A DNA stretch of 64,000 nt, taken from positions 18,725,001 through 18,789,000 of the forward strand of contig CM077011.1 in NCBI GenBank assembly GCA_039090855.1, in the 5' to 3' direction. Numbering within the stretch: the stretch's first letter is position 1; every line of letters begins with the position of its first letter. The notes beneath the pieces were generated by a model, which was not told the origin of the DNA, did not search any database, and was given only the letters and a program-made list of their open reading frames with translations. This document shows, in pieces, positions 1 to 12,140 of the stretch. Source of the stretch: Macrothele yani (Eukaryota > Arthropoda > Arachnida > Araneae > Macrothelidae). A program made the translations under genes and the position numbers.

Positions 1-1349
1 GCATTCGCAGCGGTGCAGTTGCTGCAGTTCGGTGCGGCGGCACACTGGTGGTGCTGGTGCCCAACATCACCACAATTGCCGCACCTTGCATCTGTCTCGG
101 GGCAGTTGCCTCGGAAATGGCCGAAGCCATTGCACCGAAAGCACCTGACCTCCCTCAAAAATTCCTTTAGACGGAGCACTGACCAACCCAAGTTCAGTGT
201 CTTCAGCCTCACCAGGTGCTTGAAGGCCTTGGGCTCCACGTCTGCCCCACCCAGTGGACCCTACCTCCCTTGCCTCTGATGGTAAAACAGGCTTTGAACC
301 CGTTCTCGAGCTCTGGGTTCTGCTCACGAACCATCTGCTCGAACTCTTTCCCTGAGAGATCCCCGTCGACCCCATACACAATCAACCGGGGATTTCTCTT
401 TCGTGGGGCCGTGGGGGATGTGCAATCCTTGGTCATAGGATTGCTTCTCAACTCCTGGGCTAGGCGGTCGAGCTCCTCGGGATGGGAACATTCCACCGCG
501 ACCCCTCATTTCCGGATGCTCCCCTATCTGCAGTTTAGTTGGGTTTACTGCAGTTTTCAGGGTCTTCTTCGTGTCCTCTGAGGACGCACTCTCGACTGTC
601 GGGTAGACTAAGAGCACGTGTCTCCTGTCTACCGACTTTCCCTTCTTCTTCCTAGTCTCAATCGGGGCGGGCGAAGGCCCTTTCACCTTGTTAGCCCCCT
701 TCCTAGCCACTTCGGCGTAGGAAGTCGCTTTCACGTCGGCTTCGCAGCCCAATTCCTCTCTCACGGACAGCCTGCCCTCGACATAGGCCACCCGTGCTGC
801 TTGCTCTTAACAAGCGTCTCTAACACTGCTCAAGGCAGCTTTCACCTTCTCTCCCTGAGGAAGTGACCCGCGAGTCCAAGAGAACGGACTCAACTTCGCA
901 GGTGAGTTCGAAGATGCGATCCATAAACGCCTCGGGTGTAAGCACCGGGGGTGTCCTGGGATGCGTACCTCCCACCGAAGGTACCTCTGGGCACCCCGCG
1001 GACGACCCCTCAAGAGCCCGAGAGGGTTCGGGCTGGGGTGTTTTTTTCCTTTTCCTTGCCATGGGCGGAACTGGCAAGGGGGTGCTTACACCCTTCGTGG
1101 GTGTAGCGGCTTTAGAGCCCTTCGCTGGGGGAAGCGTCTTTGACAGTTTCCCCCAGCATTGGGCTCTACCTTCCGGCTGTTCTCGGAAGAGGGGCTAACC
1201 CCTTTAACACTGCCGACAGGGCTTGGTAGTGCTTCTGCCGCTACCTTCTGCGTCTGGGATGTCCCGGACGGTTTGGGGACGGACCCCTTTGGTTTCACTC
1301 TACCCTTCTGGGTAGTTAACATCTCTGTGAGAGAGATGAAAAAACACAC
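1..1349 (-). pseudogene. Non-LTR retrotransposon ORF1 (gag-like), broken, cut by window start
   Basis: This is the nucleic-acid-binding ORF1 of a LINE, read on the minus strand in pieces: about 1349-1086, 1077-820, 791-324 and 496-209, with the C-terminal zinc region at 150-1. The central piece holds the motif TSYAEVARKG (about 725-695), common at this place in ORF1 of Jockey/I-like LINEs. Further on is the segment PRLIVYGVDGDL (about 391-355), which looks like the start of an RRM-type fold. Near the window edge are two CCHC knuckles, CFRCNGFGHFRGNC (about 142-101) and CGNCGDVGHQHHQC (about 82-41). The pieces lie in different frames, so the copy is dead. ORF2 would lie to the left, outside the window. 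The clade assignment is my inference; the gag identity is well supported by the knuckles. Confidence 0.8.
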
Positions 1350-1600
1350 ACAAAATTTTTTTTTCTAAGTACTGAGTGGGCACCCAGGGGTTCTCTCACT
1401 CTAGTCTAACCTTAGAAGCCGGGCGCTCGGGCTTTGGGCGGGCGAGGGACCCCTCGTCCGTGGGACCGGTACGACGACGACGTACCCGATGACTGATGCC
1501 AGATTCTCTATGCGAGCTGAACGGAACTTCGCCCTCACAAGGGCGTTTTTACTAAGTCCCGTCACTGCTCTAATTGGTGGATAAAATATAATACCCAAAT
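1350..1600 (-). other. Probable 5' leader of the minus-strand LINE
   Basis: This lies directly upstream of the ORF1 start on the minus strand and has no reading frame of note. It holds a short A/T run near 1356-1365 and a GC-rich stretch at about 1420-1490. I see no sequence feature that fixes the true 5' end of the element. Confidence 0.3.
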
Positions 1601-1617
1601 CGAAAAAAAAAAAAAAA

Positions 1618-1697
1618 TCGCGAGATCGGGATTGAAACCCGTCTCGCGGTTGGAATCGCCAGTTCTGCTTAACAGCGCAGTTCAGCTCAATCAAACA
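1618..1697 (-). repeat. tRNA-like sequence, probably a SINE head
   Basis: Read on the minus strand it carries a B-box-like GGGTTTCAATCCC (1640-1628), with an A-box-like stretch about 40 bases upstream, followed at once by a run of T (1617-1603 on the plus strand is A) that would act as a Pol III stop. The cloverleaf is not clean, so I do not call a working tRNA. Confidence 0.4.
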
Positions 1698-1734
1698 CAC
1701 ACAGAAACTCTCACCCGGTCGGCATCAGACTGAC

Positions 1735-1835
1735 CGGTCAGCCAATGTCGTAAGACAAACACAGCATCCATTGCTCACCGGCATTCGAACCTATCCTTTT
1801 TTTTTAATTGTCGCTTAGAGCCCTGCTCCATCAGA
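1735..1835 (-). repeat. SINE-A fragment
   Basis: This is a partial copy of the tRNA-derived SINE that recurs at 6138, 36030, 36688, 37499 and 49870. The shared body words TGTCGTAAGACAAACACAGC and CATTCGAACC (B box) are visible. A T-run at about 1797-1806 has disturbed the tRNA part, and the 3' tail is missing. Confidence 0.6.
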
Positions 1836-2039
1836 TCTGCAACGTCTGTATAGAATCATAAGACACTACTTGCTAGCTGCACTCTTTGTTGGCTCTAGTC
1901 AAGCATTGTGTCACTTTTAGTTACTTCACTCAAGCAAAGGTATCTTGTTCACAACAAATATCCAAGTAGTAAAATCTTCATTTCATTTTAACAGTCCACA
2001 GTATACAACTCTATGCTCGCTTTTCCACAATCGTAAGTA

Positions 2040-3040
2040 CACTGATGTGCAAAAATTAAGGACGAAGAGGAGAAATGAGCATAACAGCGGAACGAACAGG
2101 CAGAACGGACCGAAAGACCACTCAGGAGATAGACTAGGGTCCGGTACGGTAGGGCATGCGCATATATGCAGCATGACGTAGGTAGGGGGTGTTGTTGTCG
2201 TAAGGGTATAAAGCACACGAGCGGTGTACGCTCAGCAATTCGGTGAAAGCTATTGCACGGTGTACATCGGTTTGAACGACGTCGAATTGCTGCCAAAGTG
2301 TGATATGGTCAACAGGCAATCCAGTAGACGACATCTGGATGACTTTACCCGAGGTCGCGTCATTGGGAAGTTGGAAGAAGGTCGAAGTGTGACTAGTGTG
2401 GCCGAGGAGTTCGGGATCGCTCACAGCATCGTTTTACCAGCTTGGAGAGCATTTCAAACGACAGGAACAGCTGTCCGAGAGTTTAGCAGTGGTCGTCTAC
2501 CAGCAACTACGGCGGCGGACAACCGGTATATTGTCCTACAGTCGAGAAGAGACAGACGACAGGCAGGGGGAGAAATTCCAAGGCACATGCAACAGACACC
2601 TGGACGTCCGTTATCGCGTCTTAGCGTGTCCAGTAGGCTGCACAAAGGTGGTCTATTTGCACGACGACCAATACGGTGTGTGCTATTAACGCCTGCTCAT
2701 CGGAGACGGCGGTTTCTGCGGTGCCAGGAACACAGGAACTGGACACATCAGCAGTGGGATCGAGTTCTCTTTACGGATGACAGCTGATTTAGTCTGACGA
2801 GCGTTTCTGGACGTATACAGATCTGGAGAGAGCAGGAAACACGCAATCACAACTCCAACATCATCGAAAGGGACCGGTTTGGAGGTGTCGGAGTTCTCGT
2901 TTGGGGCGGTATCATGCTTAGTAGCCGTACTGACCTCCACATCCCAATACTTCAAACTATAAACAGAACATAACATTTGCGGCTTCTCAGAGCTCGCTAT
3001 GTAACATACGTAATCAACACAGATACCTAATCATATAATA
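2040..3040 (+). pseudogene. Tc1-like DNA transposon with broken transposase
   Basis: The 5' end is clear: TA at 2038-2039, then CACTGATGTGCAAAAATT, a Tc1-type terminal repeat. The transposase begins at ATG 2305 (MVNRQSS...), with the paired helix-turn-helix region (RGRVIGKLEEGRSVTSVAEEF) and the linker GLFARRPIRC. The DDE domain opens at HRNWTHQQWDRVLFTDDS (ends 2787), whose second-last Asp would be the first catalytic residue. A stop follows immediately, and homologous sequence (SGRIQIWRE, then GVGVLVWGGIM) continues in the same direction to about 2970. The C-terminal catalytic motifs and the 3' terminal repeat are absent, so this copy is truncated and inactive. A frame opens further upstream at 2224, but the family start is at 2305. 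Confidence 0.85.
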
Positions 3041-5559
3041 TTACCGTTCACTCACTCTCGCTCCGCTTTTCACGTAACACGTACTCAAAACACTCCTCTT
3101 ACAAAGAATCTACATATCGTTTTAGTTACCTTTGATTAAAATTTGACCCACTGTGAGGATTGAACTTTGAAAAAACACGTCGAGAGAAAATACTGTGCTG
3201 TTAAGTGAGAAAATATTTTACAAGAAGAAACGAAATTTACATGAGAACACAGGAACTCAAAAGGAACGCTAAATTAGAGGTATATCTCACAACACCAAAT
3301 ACATAAATATAAAATCTAAAGTCGTCATTAACTTAGAGTTGGCAAATGATCCTTCTCTAAGGAACTTACCTCTGATCCGTAGACAACAGTTTAATGATGT
3401 GATAATTATTATTCATGTAAAAAAAAGCATTGTAAGTGAAATGCTGTTTATGATTTTTACAGAGAACTGTAGTCTTCTCATGATACAAAAAATTGAAATT
3501 ACGAGAACTGAAGTAAAACATTTGAGACACCATTAAAACCGCAAATATCATTCCTTGAGAATTTATTATTTTACAATACGCGTTAGAAGAAGGTAAGTTC
3601 AGTTGAAGAACTTTATTTTGAAACCTTCTCAGAACGTGTGCGTAAGTTCTGACCCTGATTAAAAAAGTCTTCAGCATAAAACTAAAGTACGTAATTTCGA
3701 TGTAAATTCAGTAGTCGCCACATTAGATCTCCAATTCCCTAAATATGAATAAATACATGAGATGCGGAACATGAGTTAACCATAAAAATACCAACGCAGC
3801 AGTTATGGAAAGCTATGTCTGCTGAAGAATAATTATTTGACTCCTGTTAAGGCAGAAGTTATTCGTTTTTAACTATTCAACATGATTTAGATTCCTCCAG
3901 GAGATATTTTTTTGCATTTGCTTAGAGTGTGTGTGTGATACATCTCTTTGAATTCCATTCATTAATGGCTGAATGTACTCATATATCATCTTAGCACTTC
4001 TTTATGAGGGAATAATATTTCATTTCATAATTGTAGGTTTGCTCCCTCGAAATGCCAGGGCGCGGTCTCTGGATAAAAGGCGATATTTCTAAATCCAAGA
4101 AAATATCGCCTCCTGCTGGCGGTTTTGTACATACTTTTTAACACTGGTTAAAAATTATTCATGGGTTATTAGTAAAGAACAATTAATCACTGTGGTTCGT
4201 GTATTGCAACTGTCATTTATCTAAAGATACTTTTCGTTTTCTTTTTCGAAACTGCGGCACATCGATTCATTTAACTTTTATCTGACTATCTTCGTCACTT
4301 TGTCTTTGCTCTTAATAAAGCATTCGTGACTTTGGTAAAAAGATTAGCTGTCACTTGGTCTTTTGAGAGCAATGCAGTTTTCCTTGCAGCATTTTCAATG
4401 GAGCGACTGTAAAGACATGTGTAGCAAAGATAACTAATTTCTTTCATGTCATTTGTTAGTCTATAGTGAGTTTCAAAAGTTTCGGTCGGAAGGACGTGAA
4501 TGAAAACGAAGCTGAAAGGAACCTGCGTTCAAACCAGGAAAAATAAGCTTTAAAAGAAAAATGTCACATGAGAAACGTCAGCTCATTTGTTTCTTTCGGT
4601 AATTATGCAAGGAGGTATGGGTAGAATCAGAACTGCCCTAGAGCAACAGAGTTCGATAGATACCGCATAACACATTTTCTTTGGTTTATACGGTCATCTT
4701 TTTACTTCAAATATAAAGAAAGTAAAGCGAAATACAGTACAAGCGTCTAATGAGCCTGTATTTACGAGCAAAATAAGAACATTTGTTCGGTTTATCAACC
4801 GCTTTTCTGGGTTTCGCTGTGGAATGCACCTGTACGGCCAGTGTCGCTATATTTAGCTTTCCTTCCGGATGCTTACAGCAGTTTCACACTTACTAGTTTG
4901 CAACGTATCTTTACTAACTTAAAGAAGCTATTTAACTGTAAAAACAGGCCTCCGTCTTGTCTTTATTATTCACATCCGGCAATCAAGGGGCATGATATGC
5001 ATTCAAGTTATGCATAAAATGAGTTCATAATACGCCAGAAAACTTAATAAAATCTTTATTTGGAAATCAATCCGTTTCCCGACTTAGATGTTTCGAAGGC
5101 TGCGTATTCCGTTACGTATTCGTCGTGGTCTATGCTTGGCTGAGATCTGCGTCGCGGGCTTTTCCTTACCGTAGGAAACCTCCTACATACATGTCCGCAG
5201 GCTGCGAAGATCCTGAACACCTTTCTCCAAATCCACCGCAAGACTGCTCATCAGTGCTAAGAAGTAACTACTTATCTGACTTCTGAACGTATCCCGAATT
5301 GCTGAGGGGACGATCGCTGGTGCTTTCGGATAAGCTCCTAGCTAGAGGTTGAAATTCCGTACGCATTAATAGACACTTCCAGTAGTGTATTCCTAGTCTG
5401 ATGATTTCTGGCAACCACCCGTCGTTAATCATAGCTTAACGGCGGGCTTCTACAATGCCAAGAGGACACGAACTTCTTGCTCTTTGTTCGTTTACGTGAT
5501 TAACATTGTGTTTTTTGATGCCAAGCCTGTATTTAGCGGAAGGACATCCACCTCCTCTT
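3041..5559. other. No recognisable gene
   Basis: AT-rich sequence. The open frames are short and look random, for example 3339-3536 on the plus strand and 5056-5241 on the minus strand. I saw no tRNA, terminal repeat or coding motif that I recognise. Confidence 0.5.
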
Positions 5560-5865
5560 CCTCTTTTCATATAAAAGAATGTTCTTCGCGCTTTTACCAA
5601 AATGGCAAATGCGAAATGTTCATTATTAAAATATTCGCTTTCACCAAAAAAAAAAAAAAAATTCGCTTTTACCAAAAAAACAAAACAAAAAAACAAATGC
5701 TTTCCCCCACCCAATTTTTTTTTCATTATTTAAATATTCGCTTTACCCCCCCCTCCCCCAAAAAATTCGCTTTGACCAAAAAAAATGAGCTTTTACCAAA
5801 AAAAAAATGTTCATTATTAAAATATTCACTTTTACCAAATTCGCAAATGCAAAATGTTCATTAAT
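5560..5865. repeat. A-rich imperfect repeats
   Basis: The words ATTCGCTTTTACC and TGTTCATTATTAAAATATTC recur several times (near 5618, 5660, 5760 and 5808), separated by runs of A. This looks like a decayed short tandem repeat. The frames crossing it are products of the low complexity. Confidence 0.6.
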
Positions 5866-6137
5866 GGTCCGTAGAGGACCATTACTCATTCATTTGATGT
5901 ACGTTTTTACATTTCAGTAATTAAATAGTTATTTTATTTGTGGCGACCCTTTCACTCTCCCGCGGATTTTCATGATGGTAAGTAAAACCTACAGGACTGT
6001 TAACGTCAAGCGCGGAATCACATAACACGCATTGGTCCATTCTTTTGATGGGGTATTTCTACTAATGGCGCTTTACAAAATTTTATAATGACAAGCTTTC
6101 CAACAACCGCAATCCTGAAATTTTCTCAGTGGCCTTA

Positions 6138-6362
6138 TTTTTTTTTTTGTTTTTGCTTGGAGGTTTAACGACCACCGTGAGCAACTCAATGGGCTATAAG
6201 CTGCTCCCGTCCCTAATTTAGGGTCACTGGTTCCAGGGAAGGGAGAGAGCCAGTGCCGTAAGACAAACACAACATCCATGCCTCACCTGGATCCGAACTC
6301 GGACTCCTTTCGGAAGAATGATCAGAGGCCATCGCTTAGACCACTGCACCACCGGTGCCGGC
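6138..6362 (-). repeat. SINE-A copy
   Basis: A nearly full-length tRNA-derived SINE on the minus strand. In its own direction it starts with a tRNA-like head (A box GGTGGTGCAGTGGTCTAAG at the right end; B-box region around 6290), continues through the body (ACCAGTGACCCTAAATTAGG) and ends with the tail GCTCACGGTGGTCGTTAAAC, then poly(A), seen as T at 6138-6155. Confidence 0.8.
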
Positions 6363-6363
6363 A

Positions 6364-6421
6364 CAGTTGCCTTAAAGACTGCAACTGAAAAATCTTTCAG
6401 TTGCAGTCTTTAAGGCAACTG
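6364..6421. repeat. Perfect 27-bp hairpin
   Basis: Positions 6364-6390 and 6395-6421 are exact reverse complements, separated by the 4-base loop AATC. The hairpin begins 2 bases after the SINE-A copy. It resembles a small foldback insertion or a snap-back repair product. A hairpin RNA precursor is possible, but nothing shows transcription. Confidence 0.9.
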
Positions 6422-7435
6422 ATTAGTTGTGAAAACTCCCTATAGTCGATCTCGAAGGAAGAAATCACGTAATATGCATTGATCCACTTTCTTAAAGGGG
6501 ATAAATAAATGCATTATTTACAAGGTTTCATAATCGAAGCATTTGTATCGAATGCTCTCCTGGTGTTTTCTGAGTTGCATGGGGAATACCGCCATAGCGC
6601 TATGCCTTCCCACAGAAAACGATGGCATTAATGATGAAAGCCAACACCAGCCGAGCTTGAGCTAGTTCACCAGATCCACCGATCTTCCCATCATGTTTGT
6701 TGCTTAAACTTATACAGCCGACAGGGAATTTTGAACTTAAGGTCAGCAATTGTGTTGGGAACCATTGCAAATGGATTCGTAAGGTGCCGATACAGTTTTC
6801 CTGTAGTCTCACAAACGTATTTAGAAGCATGGGTAATATAACCTAAAACGCCAGAAACACCCTTAAATCAAAACTGCCACGAACACCCGAAAACATCAGA
6901 CAGTATTCATATAACAAGGCATGTTATGTAATGAAAGTAATTATATCGCCTCGGGAGATACCAACTTCAACACAGACATAATTCGTATAACAATGACACT
7001 TTTTTGTCGATAACATATATCGCAATAGATTTTACGAGTATATGAGCGTTTAACACTCTACTAGTAATCTCTTGACATCTGTCAAAACTTTACTAGCTCC
7101 ACACTCAATCGAATCATTTTATCTGTCTCCGACTCATTGAACAGTGTTGACAAATTCAAAAAGCTCATCGGAGAATTAATGAGTTTTTTATTAAGCAAGC
7201 ATTTAGCCAAGAAGAAACTAAATTTATATATGAAAATAAAATCTTGAAAAAGAAGGTTCAGTACATCTATACGCCACACCTTCGTTTTTAGTTTTTCTTT
7301 TATGAACAATATCTCACCTCTCAGATGTAGTTTTTATTCTGAACGACACATAGGAGCTTTCAAGTTCACCGTATGTTTTGGAACCAAATAACAGCTAATT
7401 ATACTATAAATATTCATAGTAAGTGAGAATACCAG
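6422..7435. other. No recognisable gene
   Basis: AT-rich with short frames only (6600-6830 and 7082-7309 on the minus strand). Neither resembles a family I know. Confidence 0.45.
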
Positions 7436-8200
7436 TCAACAACGATATAGTTGGTAATGGTGTGAGGTCAAGGTGTGAGGACAACGATACAGTCTGTGAA
7501 AGGTGTGAAAAGAACGACGTAGTCTGTAAAAAGTGCTAAGTCAAGGACACAGTCTACAAAATGTGTGAAAATAAAGACGTAGTCTGTGAAAAGTGTGAGG
7601 ACAACAATATGAACTGTAAAAGGTGTGAGGACAAAACTATAATCTGTAAAAGGTGTGAGGACAAAACTATAATCTGTAAAAGGTGTGCAGACAATGTTAC
7701 AGTATGTAAATGGTGTAAAGACAACAATATAGACTGTAAAATGTGTAAGGAAATGACACGGCTCGCGAAATGTGTCAGGACGGCGATATAGTCTGTAAAA
7801 CGCGTGAGGAAAACAATATATTCTGTGAAAGAGGTGAGGACCACGATACAGTTTGCAAACATTGTGGTTAAAAATAGTCTGTAAATGATGTGAGGAAAAG
7901 CTTAGAAGGTATATGGTCAAGTATTTTAAGAGGTGTGAGTACAACGATATAGTATAAAAAAGTATGACGAAAACGGCATAGTGAGTAAAAGGTATGATCA
8001 AAGAAAAATAGTTTGTGAAAAGTGTAATCAAGGAATATAATCTGTACAAGAAGTTAAGACAATGGCATAGTCTGTAAAAAGTGTAATCAAGAATGTAAAA
8101 AGTGTAAGCACATTGACATACTGTACTTTCTAAACGGTGTACGGACCGCGAGACAGAGTGTAAACGGTGTGAGGACAAGGGATAATCTGTAAAATGTGTG
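7436..8200. repeat. Minisatellite, 30-bp period
   Basis: About 25 imperfect tandem units follow the consensus GTCTGTAAAAGGTGTGAGGA plus CAACGATATA, best preserved at 7590-7720 and fading toward 8200. Because 30 is a multiple of three, open frames run through the array on both strands: 7561-7791 on the plus strand encodes a CKRCEDKTII-type decapeptide repeat, and 7468-8178 on the minus strand is open for 236 codons. I take these frames as consequences of the period, not genes. Confidence 0.9.
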
Positions 8201-10243
8201 ACGTCGGTAATATACTTAAAAACAATTTACCTGTTACATTTGCGCGACGTTCTGTTCTGTTTACTAACTATAAACCTGATGTTTTATAAGTGAATAATTC
8301 AGCTAACCATATAGTTCTAGTTGTTGCTAATACTTCACGTTGATCTTTTCGATTTTTTAATAGTATAATGTGACAACTGAACTATAACCAACAAATTAGG
8401 ACAGACTAAACGTTATAAGTTACATTCACTTAAACTCTCGTTTCCTACTAATTTCTATTCGCTTTGAAGTGCTAGTGTATTAGCATTTAGAAATAAGAGA
8501 AAATTGAACTAGAGCAACTTAATAAGCAGCTAACAATTTGGAAAAATGTAATGAAGTTGAAATAAGCTGCGTAGGAAAGCTAATTGGCGTTCAAAAACAA
8601 TCATTACTTGCTGACAAATAAATCTACATCAGATCTTTAGAAAATAATTCTGATTTTAACCAACTTACAAACTTTTTACTTTCTTAACGAAGAATTCCGA
8701 TCTGTCAAATCCAAATGATGGACATTCGATTTTGTTAAGTTCTAACATCATCGAATTTTTCTCGTTATGACACAAAATCGAAGAAAAGATAAGAAGGAAC
8801 AATGTAGCCATTATGGCGAGAACTCAGCAAAAGTTCCTCGGGGTTGCTCAAAGTTTCTAACCCAATAACAATGTCGAAAAAATTTTCTCGCAGTCAGCAC
8901 GAATGTCGGGTATTTCCGGTTTTCGAAGAGCATATTCGATGCGTTGAAGAAGACGCAGCTTTGTGAAAGAACAATAAGAGAACAGAGTTTTGCTCTTTTT
9001 TGTCATATTTTTCTTCGAAAGGAAGTGGTAAGAATTCCCTGGAGAAATGTGTGTCTCGAGAGCTTCGGGAAAGTAAGCAATCTGAAGTCTCAGATTTTGG
9101 TCGCACTGCCACTTCCCTTTATTAATAAAAAAATGAAGTTCTGAATGGTACATTAGCTTCGAACATTTCATTACTTAGAGGGAAATTTCTCATAAATCTG
9201 TAAAGAAAATGGCTTAGAACGACAAAACATGTTTTCGTGCAGATTTGCTCTGCATGTAACCTCCCCAATCATATTTTTTTGATTATGAAAACGTTTAGAA
9301 ACATGAACACCAAGTCATTTATAATTGCTTTTAATTTCTAAACTCCTTCATGATAAACAAAACATGATCTGTGGGTAAAAACAATAAAGACATAAATTAT
9401 TTCTAATATGGTGAACAATTAACCGGAGATATGGAATTGAATTGTGTTGAAAATATTCTCGACGTATGAAAACATAATGGAGTTCAATTTTTTCAGGAAC
9501 TCAGATCGAGTCTAAAATAAGAAGCGGAGGGTACATTGTGTACAGCAAAGTGTAGTATTAGAAAAAGTAATACCATGAAGCATTTGGACAATCGCTCTCA
9601 GGGGCAACAGAATGATTGAATGGTTGGCAACAGGTTCTCAAAATTTCAGAATAAGAAATGCAGAACTAAAACTAAAACCTAAATTTCAAAGCTTTTCTTT
9701 GAAAATATTTAACTACTCTATAATTACCGAATGCACTACACCATCTTTCTAAAATAACACATGATACATATTAGTCTAAAATCAACGTTTAATAGGATAA
9801 ATAGAAACAATCACTCAGTGATTGCCGAGTATTCGAACACCACTGGGAGGCTTTGTCTGCGCTAGCTAACACAGCCCAACAATTTTGTTTTTGGTGCTTT
9901 GGAAGTTAGACATTTTATTAAGTATATTTGGGGCGCTGATCCCAAAAAGTTGCATTGGTTCCACGGTATCAGATCTAGCTTTAGAGATACGGCATACCTA
10001 CCTGCGATGCTGATGTGCAGAAATATAATAAAGAGTATATTTTTAATTAGTGATTGTTCAGAGCAAAAAAGGAGCATTGTGGTTCCCTGGCGTGTGGAGG
10101 CATGCCAACTTTGGCAACTCCCGTGAAGTAAAGCTCGCCAAGAACAGAAGTAGGTAGATAGCTAGTAGAATCAGATGAATGTGTACGGAGTATGTTGTGT
10201 TGCTCCGGGAATTAAGGTAACCGAAATTAAAATAATGTCAATA
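8201..10243. other. No recognisable gene
   Basis: AT-rich. The frames near 8857-9171 and 9862-10126 on both strands are mutual shadows with no known motif. Confidence 0.45.
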
Positions 10244-10245
10244 TA

Positions 10246-11020
10246 CAGGTGTTGGACGGAATGATGTAAACACCTAGGAAAAGAAGGGTTTTACGTACCT
10301 ATGTGGGACCACCTTTGGTCATTCAAAACCGCCTGAATCGCCCTTGGAATGAACGCATACAAAACCTGGATGGTGGTCAGTGGGATGTTGCACCATTCTG
10401 CATGCAGAAACTGCTCAAGGTCTTTAAGAGATGCAGAAGGAATATAGCGGGATCTTACACTGTTTACCAACACAGATCACAGTGACTCGATGATATTTAA
10501 GTCTGGTGATTGGGGAGGCAAAACAAGGAGTGAAAGGTCGTCTTCATGTTCTTCAAACCATGATTGGACATTCCGAGCTATCTGAATTGGGGCGTTATCA
10601 TCTTGATAGATTGCGTCCTCTGCAGTAAGTAATAACTAAGCTATTGGATGGACTTGGTCGGCCAAAATGATTTTATACGCCTTGCCAGTCATCCGCCCTT
10701 TCAATGTAATCAGGGCATCTGCTGAAAACAACGGTGCGACCACACAGAACATGACAAAACCACCACCATGCTGCACCGGACTTTATGCTTCTGACGATGT
10801 TTTCCACACGTAAGCATGTCCTGTGGTGGAGAATAGTGTGAATGTGTATTCATCCGACCACATTACAAGCTTCCATGCATCGGCAGTCCATGCTGTAAAC
10901 TACCGACACCACTGCTGTCGCCGTTGTGCATTCACCCGGGACAAACGTACACGCATCTGAGCCAATTGACGGCAATACTGTGGCAACACACAGCGTGTGG
11001 CAGTGCGATACACATGAGCA
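10246..11020 (-). pseudogene. Tc1-like transposon remnant with broken transposase
   Basis: The 3' end is clear: TA at 10244-10245, then the terminal repeat CAGGTGTTGGACGGAATGAT. Read on the minus strand from about 11015, the sequence gives recognisable Tc1 transposase in several frames: a linker with VLPQYCRQLAQMR, the first catalytic block WSDEYTF (about 10860), the second block DDNAPIQIARNVQ (about 10605), then PQSPDLNIIESL with the last acidic residue (about 10510). Stops interrupt it near the WKTSSEA and HPIA segments. The N-terminal DNA-binding part and the other terminal repeat are missing. Confidence 0.85.
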
Positions 11021-11109
11021 AATGCCGAAAAGGGATGTGTACTACTTTATAGAAAGATGAATAGTTATAAGAGATCTTGGAAAAATTCGCACACGGTGAA
11101 GCGTTGAAA

Positions 11110-11560
11110 GGATGTCATAATCCTAATGTTTTTGGAGGATTCTCCACCATTCCTCGTTGAAGGCATGTTGCAGCTGCTCAAGTGTCATGAAGCCGGATAA
11201 GATGCAACACATCTACCCAGTGCACCTAATGCGTGCTCAATGAAGTTAATGTTGCCATGTATTTAAATCTCTGCTAACCTCTTTTATTTCGTCACTCTCC
11301 CCCCTTTCTTTTTCCTTTTTTAAATCCTATACTTACGTATTTCCATGCCTGCAGAAGAACTCTTTTTCATAGGATTTGACAATTTCGGCATAGGGGCTTA
11401 CAAAATTGAAAATACCACAATTTCAAATACGGTGAGATAGAACTCACCGGCAAGTTCATGAAACCAATCCTGTACAATACGAGCACTATGGCAGAACGCA
11501 TTATCTTGTTGAAAGTAGCCATCACCACATGAACGACTCCTGTTGAATACAATCCTCGTT
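11110..11560 (-). pseudogene. Tc1-like transposase fragments
   Basis: Two decayed pieces of the same protein type lie on the minus strand. At about 11545-11440 the second catalytic block FQQDNAFCHSARIVQDWFHE is visible. At about 11245-11110 there is the C-terminal NFIEHALGALGR region with the third catalytic Glu, and the tail FNEEWWRILQKH. About 180 bases of unrelated T-rich sequence (11250-11430) separate them. A second C-terminal-like stretch (INFVEHATGGR) occurs at about 11660-11630, which suggests overlap of two copies or a local duplication. Confidence 0.7.
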
Positions 11561-11564
11561 CCCT

Positions 11565-12140
11565 AGAAATTAGAGCAGCACACACAAGCACGCATCTCCC
11601 CAGCACACAAACGACTACTGTTGAATCGACCTCCCGTTGCGTGCTCAACGAAGTTAATGTCCGAAGAGCTCAAAAGACTGTGCAGATGCCTGATGTTCTC
11701 TTCCGAAAGCATGTTTTTCCATTTTAGATTCTGGGATGCGCCATTTTCCATTAAGAAGAATGTATCACCAAGTGCTGCGGCATGTGACACAGCTGTAGAA
11801 TAGAGAATCTCATCTGGATATCTGATAGTCAGGGCCTTAATTTCTGATGACGTAGAGGACTTTGAGATCGTCAATGCTGATTATCGCCACCATGAAGATT
11901 CTAGCACCAGCGAAAACATCCTTTTCCTGCAGGACGGCTCGATTCTCGGCGCTCTTTGGTCAGATATGGCCCTTGCGCCATTAAAACTAACAAACCAAAA
12001 CCAAACCGGCTCGATTCTCGTTTACACCATTATCGAATCGTATGCTGCACCGCCACCAATCCTTGAAAATCACGGAGAGCCGCTTTTCGAGAGTGTGTGA
12101 GTTTCGAAGACTATCGATTTTTAACCTCCATAGCCTTCGA
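11565..12140. other. Spacer, possibly the left part of a Helitron
   Basis: No gene is visible. It contains the end of the duplicated Tc1 C-terminal fragment near 11630 and then unassigned sequence leading into the minisatellite. If the Helitron ending at 13543 includes the minisatellite, its left end may lie here, but I could not identify a TC start. Confidence 0.3.

Noticed and set aside
7436..8200. CRISPR-like array or a real 236-residue gene
   Set aside because: There are no unique spacers between units, the setting is eukaryotic, and the open frames follow from a 30-base period.
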